Shown: positions 1 to 6,396 of the stretch, piece by piece
How the letters are laid out: the number at the start of each line of letters is the position of its first letter
Position numbering within the stretch: position 1 is the stretch's first letter
Assembly (NCBI GenBank): GCA_016463045.1
Contig: JAEMSB010000043.1
Location: forward strand, 1-14,554
From: Niveispirillum sp.
GTDB lineage: Bacteria; Pseudomonadota; Alphaproteobacteria; Azospirillales; Azospirillaceae
Direction: 5' to 3'
DNA: 14,554 bases
The notes under the pieces: generated by a model
The model's input: only the letters and a program-made list of their open reading frames with translations
The model's database searches: none
What the model was told of the DNA's origin: nothing
Made by a program: the position numbers and the translations under genes

Positions 1-60
1 GTTAAAGGCGGCCCAGGCCGCCTTGGCAAGAGAGAGCGCCCGGTCGATGATGGTCATCAT
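1..60 (-). CDS. napC: NapC, membrane tetrahaem quinol dehydrogenase (5' fragment only)
   Basis: Only the first 20 codons are inside the window (MMTIIDRALSLAKAAWAAFN); the gene continues beyond position 1. The ATG overlaps the napB stop in an ATGA arrangement, so the two are translationally coupled. A second in-frame ATG follows immediately at 57. NapC/NirT-family proteins have a short cytoplasmic N-terminus, one membrane helix and a periplasmic tetrahaem domain that passes quinol electrons to NapAB. The visible part is just the cytoplasmic leader, so the identification rests on position as the last gene of a napEFDABC operon and on the start resembling NapC leaders. No haem motif can be seen here. 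Confidence 0.75.
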   Translation of the reverse strand, partial: MMTIIDRALSLAKAAWAAFN

Positions 61-587
61 TTGCCCTCTCCACCGGGGGACCGGCTGTCACGGATGACGC
101 TGTCCACATCGCGGAAGGTATTGACCACGCGCGGCTGTGCGTCCGTCTGTGGCACATGGCATTGCAGGCAGAAATAGCGGCGGGTGGACACGGCCCCCAG
201 CACCTGCCCGTCCCGGTCCTGGAAATGGGTGACGGAGATCATGGGGGCCTGGCTGTCGCCCGTGAATTCCCGGGCATGACAGGTCAGGCATTTGTTGGCA
301 CGCAGGTCCAATTGATAGCCGACGATGGTGTGGGGGATCACCGGCGGCTGTTCTGGATAGTTGCGCTGCCGTCGCTGATCATCGCCGACATCCTTGGGCA
401 TGGAAGGGGCCTCCTGCACCACCAGCCCCTCGGCACCCGTGAAGGCGGGCCGTCCGCTGGCCTTCACATCGCGGGTGCTGGCGCGGGGTGCCGGGTCGGT
501 GGCAAAGGCCCGCTGCGCCAGGGGTTGCAGCAGCAGGGGCAGGGCGGCCAGCAGGGCCAGAAGCAGGGGTGTGTGGCGCTTGCTCAT
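57..587 (-). CDS. napB: NapB, periplasmic dihaem cytochrome c subunit of nitrate reductase
   Basis: NapB carries electrons from NapC to NapA in the periplasm. The 176-aa product has a Sec-type signal peptide (MSKR, then a Leu/Ala-rich core to about residue 29, ending near AFA) and two CxxCH haem c motifs, CLTCH at 100-104 and CLQCH at 140-144. His86 (VIPH) and His121 (SVTHF) are placed as the distal haem ligands seen in NapB. Length and motif spacing are normal for the family. The ATG lies three bases after the napA stop, and its ribosome binding site (GGGGAGG) is inside the last codons of napA. The stop overlaps the start of napC. Confidence 0.97.
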   Translation of the reverse strand: MSKRHTPLLLALLAALPLLLQPLAQRAFATDPAPRASTRDVKASGRPAFTGAEGLVVQEAPSMPKDVGDDQRRQRNYPEQPPVIPHTIVGYQLDLRANKCLTCHAREFTGDSQAPMISVTHFQDRDGQVLGAVSTRRYFCLQCHVPQTDAQPRVVNTFRDVDSVIRDSRSPGGEGK

Positions 588-590
588 GGT

Positions 591-3092
591 TCAGGCCTCC
601 CCGACCGGGGTGATGCGCACGGCGCATTTCTTGAAATCGGTCTGTTTGGAGATGGGGTCGGTGGCGTCCAGCGTGACGCGGTTGATCAGGACGTCGGCAT
701 CAAACCAGGGCACGAAGACCAGACCGCGCGGCGGCTTGTTCCGCCCCCGCGTTTCCACCCGCGCCCGCACCTGTCCCCGGCGCGAGGCCACCACAACCTC
801 TTGCCCGCGCCGGACCTGCATCGCCTGGGCATCGTCCGGGTGCATGTAGCACAGCGCCTGGGGCACAGCCTTATGCAGTTCCGGCACGCGCCGCGTCATC
901 GACCCGCTGTGCCAGTGCTCCAGCACGCGGCCAGTGGACAGCCAGAACGGGTATTCCGTGTCCGGGCTTTCGGCGGGCGGTTCATAGGGTAGGGCGAAGA
1001 TGCGGGCCTTGCCATCCTTGTGCCCGTAGAAACGCACGCCCTCGCCCGCGGGCACATAGGGATCGCTCCCCTCCCGGAAACGCCAGCGGGTTTCCTTGCC
1101 ATTCACCACCGGCCAGCGCAGGCCGCGTTCGGCATGATAGATGTCATAGGGGGCCAGATCATGGCCATGACCCCGGCCAAAGCTGGCATATTCCTCAAAC
1201 AGGCCCTTTTGCAGATAGAAGCCGAAGGCCTTGGCCTCCCGGTTCTCATAGTCCTTGTCACAGTCGGCCACAGGGAACCTGTCCACCTGACCGTTGCGGT
1301 AAAGGATATCGTACAGGGTCTTGCCGCGATATTCCGGGGCCTTGGCCAGCAGTTCCTCGGGCCAGACCTCCTCCACCTTGAAGCGTTTGGAGAATTCCAC
1401 CAACTGCCAAAGGTCGGATCTCGCTTCACCCGGCGCATTGACCAACTGGTGCCAGACCTGGGTCCGGCGTTCGGCATTGCCATAGGCCCCCTCCTTCTCC
1501 ACCCACATGGCGGCGGGCAGCACCAGATCGGCGGCCATGGTGGTGACGGTGGGATAGGCGTCGGACACGACGATGAAATTGTCGGGGTTGCGGTATCCGG
1601 GCCAGGTCTCGTTGGCGGTGTTGGGGGCCGCCTGCATATTGTTGTTCACCTGCACCCAATAGCAGTTCAGCTTGCCATCCTTCAGCATCCGGTCCTGCTG
1701 GACAGCGTGAAAGCCGGGCTTGGCCGGGATGGTGCCTTCCGGCAGCTTCCACAGATGTTCGGCATGGGCGCGGTGTTCGGGATTGGTCACCACCATGTCG
1801 GCGGGCAGCCGGTGGGAAAATGTTCCGACCTCCCGCGCCGTGCCACAGGCGCTTGGCTGTCCCGTCAGGGAGAAGGGGCTGTTGCCGGGTTCGGCAATTT
1901 TGCCGGTGAGCAGGTGGATGTTGTAGACAAGGTTGTTGGCCCAGACACCGCGCGTATGCTGGTTGAAACCCATGGTCCAGAAGCTGACCACCTTGATCTT
2001 TGGATCGGCATACAGCTCCGCCAGCGCCTTCAGCCGGGCGGCTGGAACGCCCGACTGTGCCGCCACCTTTTCCAGCGTGTAGGGTGCCACGAAGGCGGCG
2101 AATTCATCAAAGCTGATGGGATCGCTTTCATTGGCCTTGGCGGCGTTCTTGGCCGCCACCTCCAGCGGATGGGTGGGCCGCAGCCCATAGCCGATATCGT
2201 CCCGGCCCTTCAAGAAGGTCGTGTATTTGGCGACGAAATCCTTGTTGACGCGCCCCGTTTTGATGATGTGGTTGGCGATGTAGTTCAGGATGGCCAGATC
2301 GGTCTGTGGCGTGAAGACCATGGGGATGTCGGCCAGCTCAAACGACCGATGCTCGAACGTCGACAGCACCGCCACCTTCACATCCGGGTTGGACAGGCGG
2401 CGGTCGGTAACGCGGGTCCATAGGATGGGGTGCATCTCCGCCATGTTGCTGCCCCACAGGACAAAGGCGTCGGCGGCCTCGATATCGTCGTAACAGCCCA
2501 TCGGTTCATCAATGCCGAAGGTGCGCATGAAGCCGGCGACGGCGGATGCCATGCAATGGCGGGCATTGGGGTCGATATTGTTGGACCGGAAACCGGCCTT
2601 CATCAGCTTGGATGCGGCATAGCCCTCATGGACGGTCCATTGACCCGACCCGAACATGCCGATGGCTTCCGGCCCCTTGGCCTTCAGCGTCGCCTTCCAT
2701 TTCTCCGCCATGATGTCAAAGGCCTGGTCCCAGGTGACGGGGGTGAAGTCCCCATCCTTGGCATATTTGCCATCCCTCATGCGCAGCATGGGCGTGGTCA
2801 GCCGGTCCTGGCCATAGATGATCTTGGACAGGAAATAGCCCTTTACGCAGTTCAGGCCTCGATTGACCTCTGATTTCTGGTCGCCATGGGTGGCGACGAT
2901 GCGCCCCTCCTTCACGCCGACCATGACGCCGCAGCCCGTGCCGCAGAAACGGCAGGGGGCCTTGGACCATTTCATCTTGGCATCCAGGCCGGTGGGCAGC
3001 TGTGTGGCGGCGGCGTCCAGGGTCAAACCGGCAGAGGCAGCGGCAGTCAGCGCCGCCTGGGCCTTCAGATAATCGCGTCGTGTCAGGGTCAT
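591..3092 (-). CDS. napA: NapA, periplasmic nitrate reductase catalytic subunit (Mo-bis-MGD, 4Fe-4S)
   Basis: NapA reduces nitrate to nitrite in the periplasm. The chosen start gives 833 aa, the usual family length, opening with a twin-arginine signal (LTRRDYLKAQ, residues 3-12) and an Ala-rich hydrophobic stretch. The 4Fe-4S ligands are Cys47, Cys50, Cys54 (CRFCGTGC) and Cys82 (LNCVKG). The molybdenum-ligating Cys is Cys180 in ARHCMASAV. The C-terminal molybdopterin-dinucleotide-binding region follows, including STGRVLEHWHSGSMTRR. The frame stays open upstream to 3269, but those 59 extra residues are Arg/Pro-rich out-of-frame napD sequence and would bury the Tat signal. The ATG at 3092 overlaps the napD stop (ATGA). 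It is matured with the help of the adjacent NapD and takes electrons from NapB. Confidence 0.98.
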   Translation of the reverse strand: MTLTRRDYLKAQAALTAAASAGLTLDAAATQLPTGLDAKMKWSKAPCRFCGTGCGVMVGVKEGRIVATHGDQKSEVNRGLNCVKGYFLSKIIYGQDRLTTPMLRMRDGKYAKDGDFTPVTWDQAFDIMAEKWKATLKAKGPEAIGMFGSGQWTVHEGYAASKLMKAGFRSNNIDPNARHCMASAVAGFMRTFGIDEPMGCYDDIEAADAFVLWGSNMAEMHPILWTRVTDRRLSNPDVKVAVLSTFEHRSFELADIPMVFTPQTDLAILNYIANHIIKTGRVNKDFVAKYTTFLKGRDDIGYGLRPTHPLEVAAKNAAKANESDPISFDEFAAFVAPYTLEKVAAQSGVPAARLKALAELYADPKIKVVSFWTMGFNQHTRGVWANNLVYNIHLLTGKIAEPGNSPFSLTGQPSACGTAREVGTFSHRLPADMVVTNPEHRAHAEHLWKLPEGTIPAKPGFHAVQQDRMLKDGKLNCYWVQVNNNMQAAPNTANETWPGYRNPDNFIVVSDAYPTVTTMAADLVLPAAMWVEKEGAYGNAERRTQVWHQLVNAPGEARSDLWQLVEFSKRFKVEEVWPEELLAKAPEYRGKTLYDILYRNGQVDRFPVADCDKDYENREAKAFGFYLQKGLFEEYASFGRGHGHDLAPYDIYHAERGLRWPVVNGKETRWRFREGSDPYVPAGEGVRFYGHKDGKARIFALPYEPPAESPDTEYPFWLSTGRVLEHWHSGSMTRRVPELHKAVPQALCYMHPDDAQAMQVRRGQEVVVASRRGQVRARVETRGRNKPPRGLVFVPWFDADVLINRVTLDATDPISKQTDFKKCAVRITPVGEA

Positions 3093-3358
3093 GGCATCGG
3101 CTCCGCAAGGGCTGCCGCCGGTTCGGCATGGTGATAGACGGGCAGGGCGCTGTAGATGCCCGGCAAGGCATTGATGGCGTCCAGCGTGTCGGCCACGGCC
3201 CGGTCGCTGGCGCGCTCGACCAGCACGACCAGGCGGCTGGCATCGCCACGGGTCGGCACGATCTCGCAATCCAGATCCAGCAGGCGGGCCGTCAGGTCGG
3301 CGATGGCACCGGGCGCGGCATGGATGATGAAGCTGGAAATATGGATCTCATTGGCCAT
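3089..3358 (-). CDS. napD: NapD, chaperone for the NapA Tat signal peptide
   Basis: This is an 89-aa cytoplasmic protein of the NapD family, which binds the NapA twin-arginine leader and delays export until the cofactor is loaded. Recognisable features are the N-terminal strand HISSFIIHA (residues 6-14), the ferredoxin-like fold pattern with LLDLDCEIV in the middle, and the DAINALPGIYSALPVYHH segment near the C-terminus. The ATG at 3358 has a strong ribosome binding site (AAGGAGG, eight bases upstream) that sits within the last codons of napF; the two genes overlap by 11 bases. Its stop overlaps the napA start. An upstream-extended reading of this frame (to 3820) is only antisense-free noise from napF/napE. 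Confidence 0.95.
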   Translation of the reverse strand: MANEIHISSFIIHAAPGAIADLTARLLDLDCEIVPTRGDASRLVVLVERASDRAVADTLDAINALPGIYSALPVYHHAEPAAALAEPMP

Positions 3359-3638
3359 GGGTTTCCTCCTTGGCACCGGAAAGCCGGATGGCATCTGCCG
3401 GGCAGGGCGGCAGACAATCACCACACCCATTGCAGCGGTCCGTATCGACATCCGCCCGCGCCCGACCGCGCGGCAGCAGATGGAACCGGATGGCCCCCTC
3501 CGGGCAGGCATCGGCACAGGTCCGGCAATAGGCACCGTTTTCCGCCAGACAGGCGGCGGTGATGACGGCCATGGGCGGCGTGCCGGGCGTTGGGGCAGGG
3601 CGCGCGAACAGGGTGCGGCGGGACAAGCAGGCTTCCAT
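3348..3638 (-). CDS. napF: NapF, ferredoxin-like Nap maturation protein (short, two-cluster form)
   Basis: NapF is a cytoplasmic iron-sulfur protein that interacts with NapA before export. This copy is only 96 aa; the well-studied NapF proteins are about 160 aa with four 4Fe-4S motifs. The N-terminal SRRTLFARP stretch matches the start of full NapF, but it is followed after about 20 residues by what aligns with the C-terminal half: ACLAENGAYCRTCADACPEG (residues 29-48) and CNGCGDCLPPCP (about 74-85). The first two cluster motifs are therefore missing by an internal deletion relative to those proteins. No frame break is visible and the gene has a good Shine-Dalgarno (GGGAGA) 13 bases after napE, so it looks like an intact short form rather than a pseudogene. 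Confidence 0.9.
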   Translation of the reverse strand: MEACLSRRTLFARPAPTPGTPPMAVITAACLAENGAYCRTCADACPEGAIRFHLLPRGRARADVDTDRCNGCGDCLPPCPADAIRLSGAKEETHGQ

Positions 3639-3651
3639 GGATCGTCTCCCG

Positions 3652-3804
3652 TCACAAACCCGGTGGACCGGCCACCAGTTGCACCATCCAGACGGCAAAG
3701 CCATAGGCGGCCACGACCCCCACCGACAGGACAGGGACCAGTACAAAAGCCAGGAAAATGAACTTCAGAAGTTCGATGCGTCTCGTGTCGAGGTGGGTGC
3801 GCAT
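3652..3804 (-). CDS. napE: NapE, small single-helix membrane protein of the nap operon
   Basis: This is a 50-aa protein: a short basic N-terminus (MRTHLDTRRIELLKF), one long hydrophobic segment (residues about 15-45, with FIFLAFVLVPVLSVGVVAAY) and the GFAVWMVQLVAGPPG ending that is characteristic of NapE. The role of NapE is not known; it is a common first gene of alphaproteobacterial nap operons. The ATG at 3804 is preceded by GGAAGG at suitable distance. napF begins 13 bases after its stop. It is the first gene after the FNR-controlled promoter region. It is too short for many gene callers. Confidence 0.93.
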   Translation of the reverse strand: MRTHLDTRRIELLKFIFLAFVLVPVLSVGVVAAYGFAVWMVQLVAGPPGL

Positions 3805-3840
3805 GATGACCTTCCAGCAAGATTGTTTGCCAGGAAAATC

Positions 3841-3846
3841 AATATA
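3841..3846 (-). promoter_or_regulatory. Likely -10 element of the nap promoter
   Basis: On the minus strand this reads TATATT, close to the TATAAT consensus. It lies 21 bases downstream of the FNR box, as expected for a class II FNR-dependent promoter without a good -35. Transcription would begin near 3834, leaving a leader of about 30 bases before the napE ATG with its GGAAGG ribosome binding site. Confidence 0.6.
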
Positions 3847-3867
3847 ACGATCAGTCAGGGGCGGACA

Positions 3868-3881
3868 TTGATCAAGATCAA
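3868..3881. promoter_or_regulatory. FNR/FnrN box of the nap promoter (proximal)
   Basis: The sequence TTGATCAAGATCAA is a perfect TTGAT-N4-ATCAA FNR site, and the symmetry extends one base further each side (ATTGAT...ATCAAT). It is centred about 70 bp upstream of the napE ATG. With the TATATT hexamer downstream, its centre falls close to -41, the normal class II activation position. This predicts oxygen-limited induction of the nap operon by an FNR, FnrN or Anr-type regulator. Nitrogen-oxide-responsive relatives such as NnrR/DNR recognise similar sites, so the exact regulator is open. Confidence 0.88.
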
Positions 3882-3896
3882 TTTAAGACGATGATC

Positions 3897-3922
3897 TTAT
3901 CGCCGAATTTATTAGGCGATAA
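3897..3922. promoter_or_regulatory. Perfect 8-bp inverted repeat upstream of the nap FNR box; possible operator
   Basis: TTATCGCC and GGCGATAA form a perfect 8-bp inverted repeat around a 10-base AT-rich spacer. The centre is 35 bp upstream of the proximal FNR box centre, roughly -76 from the predicted start. It looks like a dimer binding site for an additional regulator. It has no U-run and no gene ends just before it on either strand, so a terminator is unlikely. I do not recognise the operator type. Confidence 0.5.
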
Positions 3923-3971
3923 ATAAAATAATCACCACAGACGTCAAAATTGATAAATGCATCACTTCAGT

Positions 3972-3985
3972 TTGATTATTATCAA
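3972..3985. promoter_or_regulatory. Second perfect FNR box (distal)
   Basis: TTGATTATTATCAA also matches TTGAT-N4-ATCAA exactly. It is centred 104 bp upstream of the proximal box, about ten helical turns, so both would face the same side of the DNA. It lies 77 bases past the stop of the neighbouring HupE/UreJ-like gene and has no other gene it could obviously serve; the only downstream start is napE, about 168 bases away. Confidence 0.75.
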
Positions 3986-4062
3986 TTCTATTCGAGTGTG
4001 GCGCCCGCCCATCGTTGCTGCCGGGGCTTTCCTTGTTTCATATCGATGAAGGGTGCTGTAGT

Positions 4063-5136
4063 TCAGCCGGTTAGGATACGTTCGGCTGTCCAGTAAAGCC
4101 CGACTAGGGCGATCACAGCCGACGCCGGTTGGGTAACCCGAACCTTGAACCAGGGCCTGTCCTTGAACCAGTGCAGGAGCAGCAGATAGGCCATAGCGAT
4201 CACCGCCAACTGCCCTGCTTCGATACCGATATTGAAGGCGACCAGTGCGGCTGCCCGGTTGTCCGTCGGCAGACCCAGATCGGTCAGCACCCCGGCAAAC
4301 CCCAGACCATGCAACAGCCCGAAACCAAAAATCAGGGCGGGACGCCAGGGCGTCAGCCCGCGCGCAAAAATGTTCTCCACCGCGACATAAGCGATGGACA
4401 GGGCAATCAATGGTTCCACGATCCGGGCGGGCAGATCTACAGCGCCATAAAGCGCCAGGGCCAGCGTCAGGCAATGGGCAGCCGTAAAGGCGGTAACCTG
4501 TACCAGCAATGGCCGCATCCGCGTGGTCAACAAGACCAGTCCCAGAACAAACAGCACATGGTCTGGCCCGTCGGGCACGATATGGATGAAGCCCAGATGC
4601 AGATATTGTCCAACAATCTGGATCAGCGTCGGCGGTGGGCCGGGCCACAGCGGCAGGGGAGGCGTGGCTGCACTTCCGTCCACCCAGTGAACCTGACCGG
4701 ACAGCAGCAGGGCCTGCTGCCCCGGCAGAAGGTCGAACTGCCAGGTCAGGGTTTTTGCTGCCGCCGGCAATGGCCCTTCCGCACGCAGGACCAGAAAGGC
4801 CGGCTGGGACTGATCCTCCGGCATCAACAGCTGCTCCACCGCCAACGTGGCGGCAACCGGCTGCCCATCAAACCGAATGCGAAGGTACCCCGGCAGCGAT
4901 GGTGCCAGTTCCTGCAGGCGGGCAGCCGCGGCGGCCTGTGTGAACGCCTGGCCTTGCTCCCGCTTCTCAGCCTGTTCCAGCCGATTGATGAAGGCCGTCG
5001 GTGCCGTCACGATGCGGGCTGTCCAGGTACCGTCGCCCAGTTCCACGACGATCTGGCTGTCACCGATCTCATGTGCGGCGCCTGACCCGCCCAAAAGCAG
5101 AAACAGGGCCAGCAGGCCCAGCATAAACGATCTCAT
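4063..5136 (-). CDS. HupE/UreJ_2-family membrane protein (putative metal transporter)
   Basis: The 357-aa product has a signal peptide (residues 1-20, cleavage likely just before AHEIGDS, putting His22 at the mature N-terminus). A soluble periplasmic domain spans about 21-165, followed by a membrane domain of about six to seven helices. Family motifs in order are YLHLGFIHI and PDGPDHVLF (178-196), AFTAAHCLTLA (216-226), EPLIAL and VAVENIFARG (241-260), GLLHGLGFAGVL (273-284) and NIGIEAGQ (302-309). The conserved His, Asp and Glu residues suggest metal coordination. HupE and UreJ are linked to nickel uptake, but this longer subfamily has no settled substrate. The frame is open far upstream (to 5637), but that part is low-complexity antisense of the next gene. 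The ATG at 5136 was chosen because it begins the signal peptide; its ribosome binding site is weak. Confidence 0.85.
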   Translation of the reverse strand: MRSFMLGLLALFLLLGGSGAAHEIGDSQIVVELGDGTWTARIVTAPTAFINRLEQAEKREQGQAFTQAAAAARLQELAPSLPGYLRIRFDGQPVAATLAVEQLLMPEDQSQPAFLVLRAEGPLPAAAKTLTWQFDLLPGQQALLLSGQVHWVDGSAATPPLPLWPGPPPTLIQIVGQYLHLGFIHIVPDGPDHVLFVLGLVLLTTRMRPLLVQVTAFTAAHCLTLALALYGAVDLPARIVEPLIALSIAYVAVENIFARGLTPWRPALIFGFGLLHGLGFAGVLTDLGLPTDNRAAALVAFNIGIEAGQLAVIAMAYLLLLHWFKDRPWFKVRVTQPASAVIALVGLYWTAERILTG

Positions 5137-5194
5137 GACGGATTTCGTGCCCTGTCGCTTTCCGGTGTCGTAATGCCACCGTGGCTGGTTTAAC

Positions 5195-5210
5195 CCCTTG
5201 ACCACAAGGG
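5195..5210. promoter_or_regulatory. Inverted repeat in the divergent spacer between the HupE-like and GGDEF genes
   Basis: CCCTTG-ACCA-CAAGGG is a perfect 6-bp inverted repeat with a 4-base spacer. A smaller palindrome, GCCACCGTGGC, lies just beside it at 5175-5185. Both are in the 126-bp spacer between divergent starts (5136 minus, 5263 plus), where a shared operator would be expected. A TTGACC at 5198-5203 could act as a -35, but no matching -10 is evident. Confidence 0.35.
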
Positions 5211-5262
5211 TAAAACATTGTCCCTGGCAATGGTGTGTGACCTGACGCCGGGGATCGTCGGC

Positions 5263-6390
5263 ATGTGGCAGCCGGATATTGCGACGTTGCGGATGATGCT
5301 GGGTTTTGCCGGTCTGCTGTCGCTGCTGGTCACCCTTGGCCTGTGGCGGGTGGAGCGCGGGGCAGAGGGGACGGGAGGCTGGCTGCTGGCCTCCATCCTC
5401 GGGCTGACGGCGTGCCTGCTGCCACCGGCTGTTTTTTGGCGTCAGCCTGACTTGGGTATTGTTGCCAATACCAGCCTGACCCTGGCATCCATGGTCCTGA
5501 TCCTGGAGGGGGCGCTGGCCTTTCGTGGCATCGGCACCCCGGTCCGGCGCCGGCTGCCGTTGCTGATGATGGTCCTCACGATCGTAGCTCTGATGCTGGC
5601 ATCGGCGGGACGGCCCTGGGTCCGTATTGTCCTTCATGATGGGCTGGCGGCCCTGCTGTTGTGGGCGTCGGCGGGTGTTCTGGCCTGGAATGCCGTGAAA
5701 GGGCAGCGCGCGGTCAGCGGGGTCCTGGCACTGTCCTTCATGGGGCTTGGGCTGCTCTATGTATGGCGCGGGTCAGGGCTGCTGGTCCGCGGGATGGACC
5801 TGGGTGGTGCCGACACGCGTATCCCGCATTGGCTGCTGGGAGCCAGTTTGGTCTGGTTGTTGGTCTGGACGGCGGGGATGCCGCTTTTGCTGCTGCTGCG
5901 CGGACGGGAGCGTGAAACTCTGCTGATTGACCGCGATGGCCTCACCGGTCTGTTGAACCGCGCAGCCTTTTTGCGCGACAGTGCTGCAAAGCTGACCCAG
6001 GGGCAGGGCGCGGGCATCCTGTTGCTGTCGCTGGACGGACTTCGAACCATGAATGAAAGCCTGGGCCATGACGCCGGGGACCGTATGCTGCGGGCATTTG
6101 CCGACAGGCTGTGTGCGCGGGGTTCAGTGGAGGATGCGCTAACCGGACGGTTGACCGGCGCCCAATTTGCCATCCTGCTTCCCGGGATGCAGGACCGGTC
6201 AGGTCTGATGCAGGCGACGGAGCGGCTTCGCCTGTCCCTGACCTCTCCTCTGCCCGTGGGGGATATCATGCAGCCGGCAGGATACAGTGTGGGTACAGCA
6301 CTTTACCCGGAAGATGGGCGAACCGTCGCCACCCTGCTGGAGGCGGCGGAACGGTCCATGTTCAAGGTCAAAGCGGCACACGCCCTCTGA
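5263..6390 (+). CDS. Seven-TM membrane protein with degenerate GGDEF domain
   Basis: The 375-aa product begins MWQPDIATLRMM and has about seven hydrophobic helices over roughly residues 8-215. A GGDEF-family domain follows (about 222-370). The domain opens normally with RDGLTGLLNRAAFL, keeps the Asp in LLLSLDGL, and keeps Asn and Asp of the substrate-binding helix (TMNESLGHDAGD). The signature loop, however, reads LTGAQF instead of GGDEF/GGEEF, so the catalytic acidic residue is gone. No RxxD inhibitory site precedes it. A working diguanylate cyclase is therefore unlikely; it may be a nucleotide-sensing or scaffold protein. ATG 5263 is chosen for its GGGGA ribosome binding site; ATG 5230 or TTG 5218 in the same frame are alternatives. 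Its stop is six bases from the stop of the convergent gene. Confidence 0.87.
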   Translation: MWQPDIATLRMMLGFAGLLSLLVTLGLWRVERGAEGTGGWLLASILGLTACLLPPAVFWRQPDLGIVANTSLTLASMVLILEGALAFRGIGTPVRRRLPLLMMVLTIVALMLASAGRPWVRIVLHDGLAALLLWASAGVLAWNAVKGQRAVSGVLALSFMGLGLLYVWRGSGLLVRGMDLGGADTRIPHWLLGASLVWLLVWTAGMPLLLLLRGRERETLLIDRDGLTGLLNRAAFLRDSAAKLTQGQGAGILLLSLDGLRTMNESLGHDAGDRMLRAFADRLCARGSVEDALTGRLTGAQFAILLPGMQDRSGLMQATERLRLSLTSPLPVGDIMQPAGYSVGTALYPEDGRTVATLLEAAERSMFKVKAAHAL

Positions 6391-6396
6391 CCTCTA

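Noticed and set aside
156..2423. Long plus-strand ORFs (156-992 and 1020-2423) opposite napB/napA
   Set aside because: They are antisense shadows of well-supported nap genes in GC-rich DNA, with His/Gly/Gln-rich sequence and no family resemblance.
3093..3269. N-terminal extension of napA to an upstream ATG
   Set aside because: The extra 59 residues are the napD gene read out of frame and would place the Tat signal internally.
4058..4080. tRNA D-arm-like string (GTAGTTCAGCCGGTTAGGATACG region)
   Set aside because: No anticodon arm, T-arm (GTTCRANYC) or acceptor pairing follows, and the bases overlap the last codons of the HupE-like gene; probably chance.
5137..5637. N-terminal extension of the HupE-like protein
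   Set aside because: The extension is Gln/Arg-rich low-complexity antisense of the GGDEF gene; the signal peptide begins at 5136.
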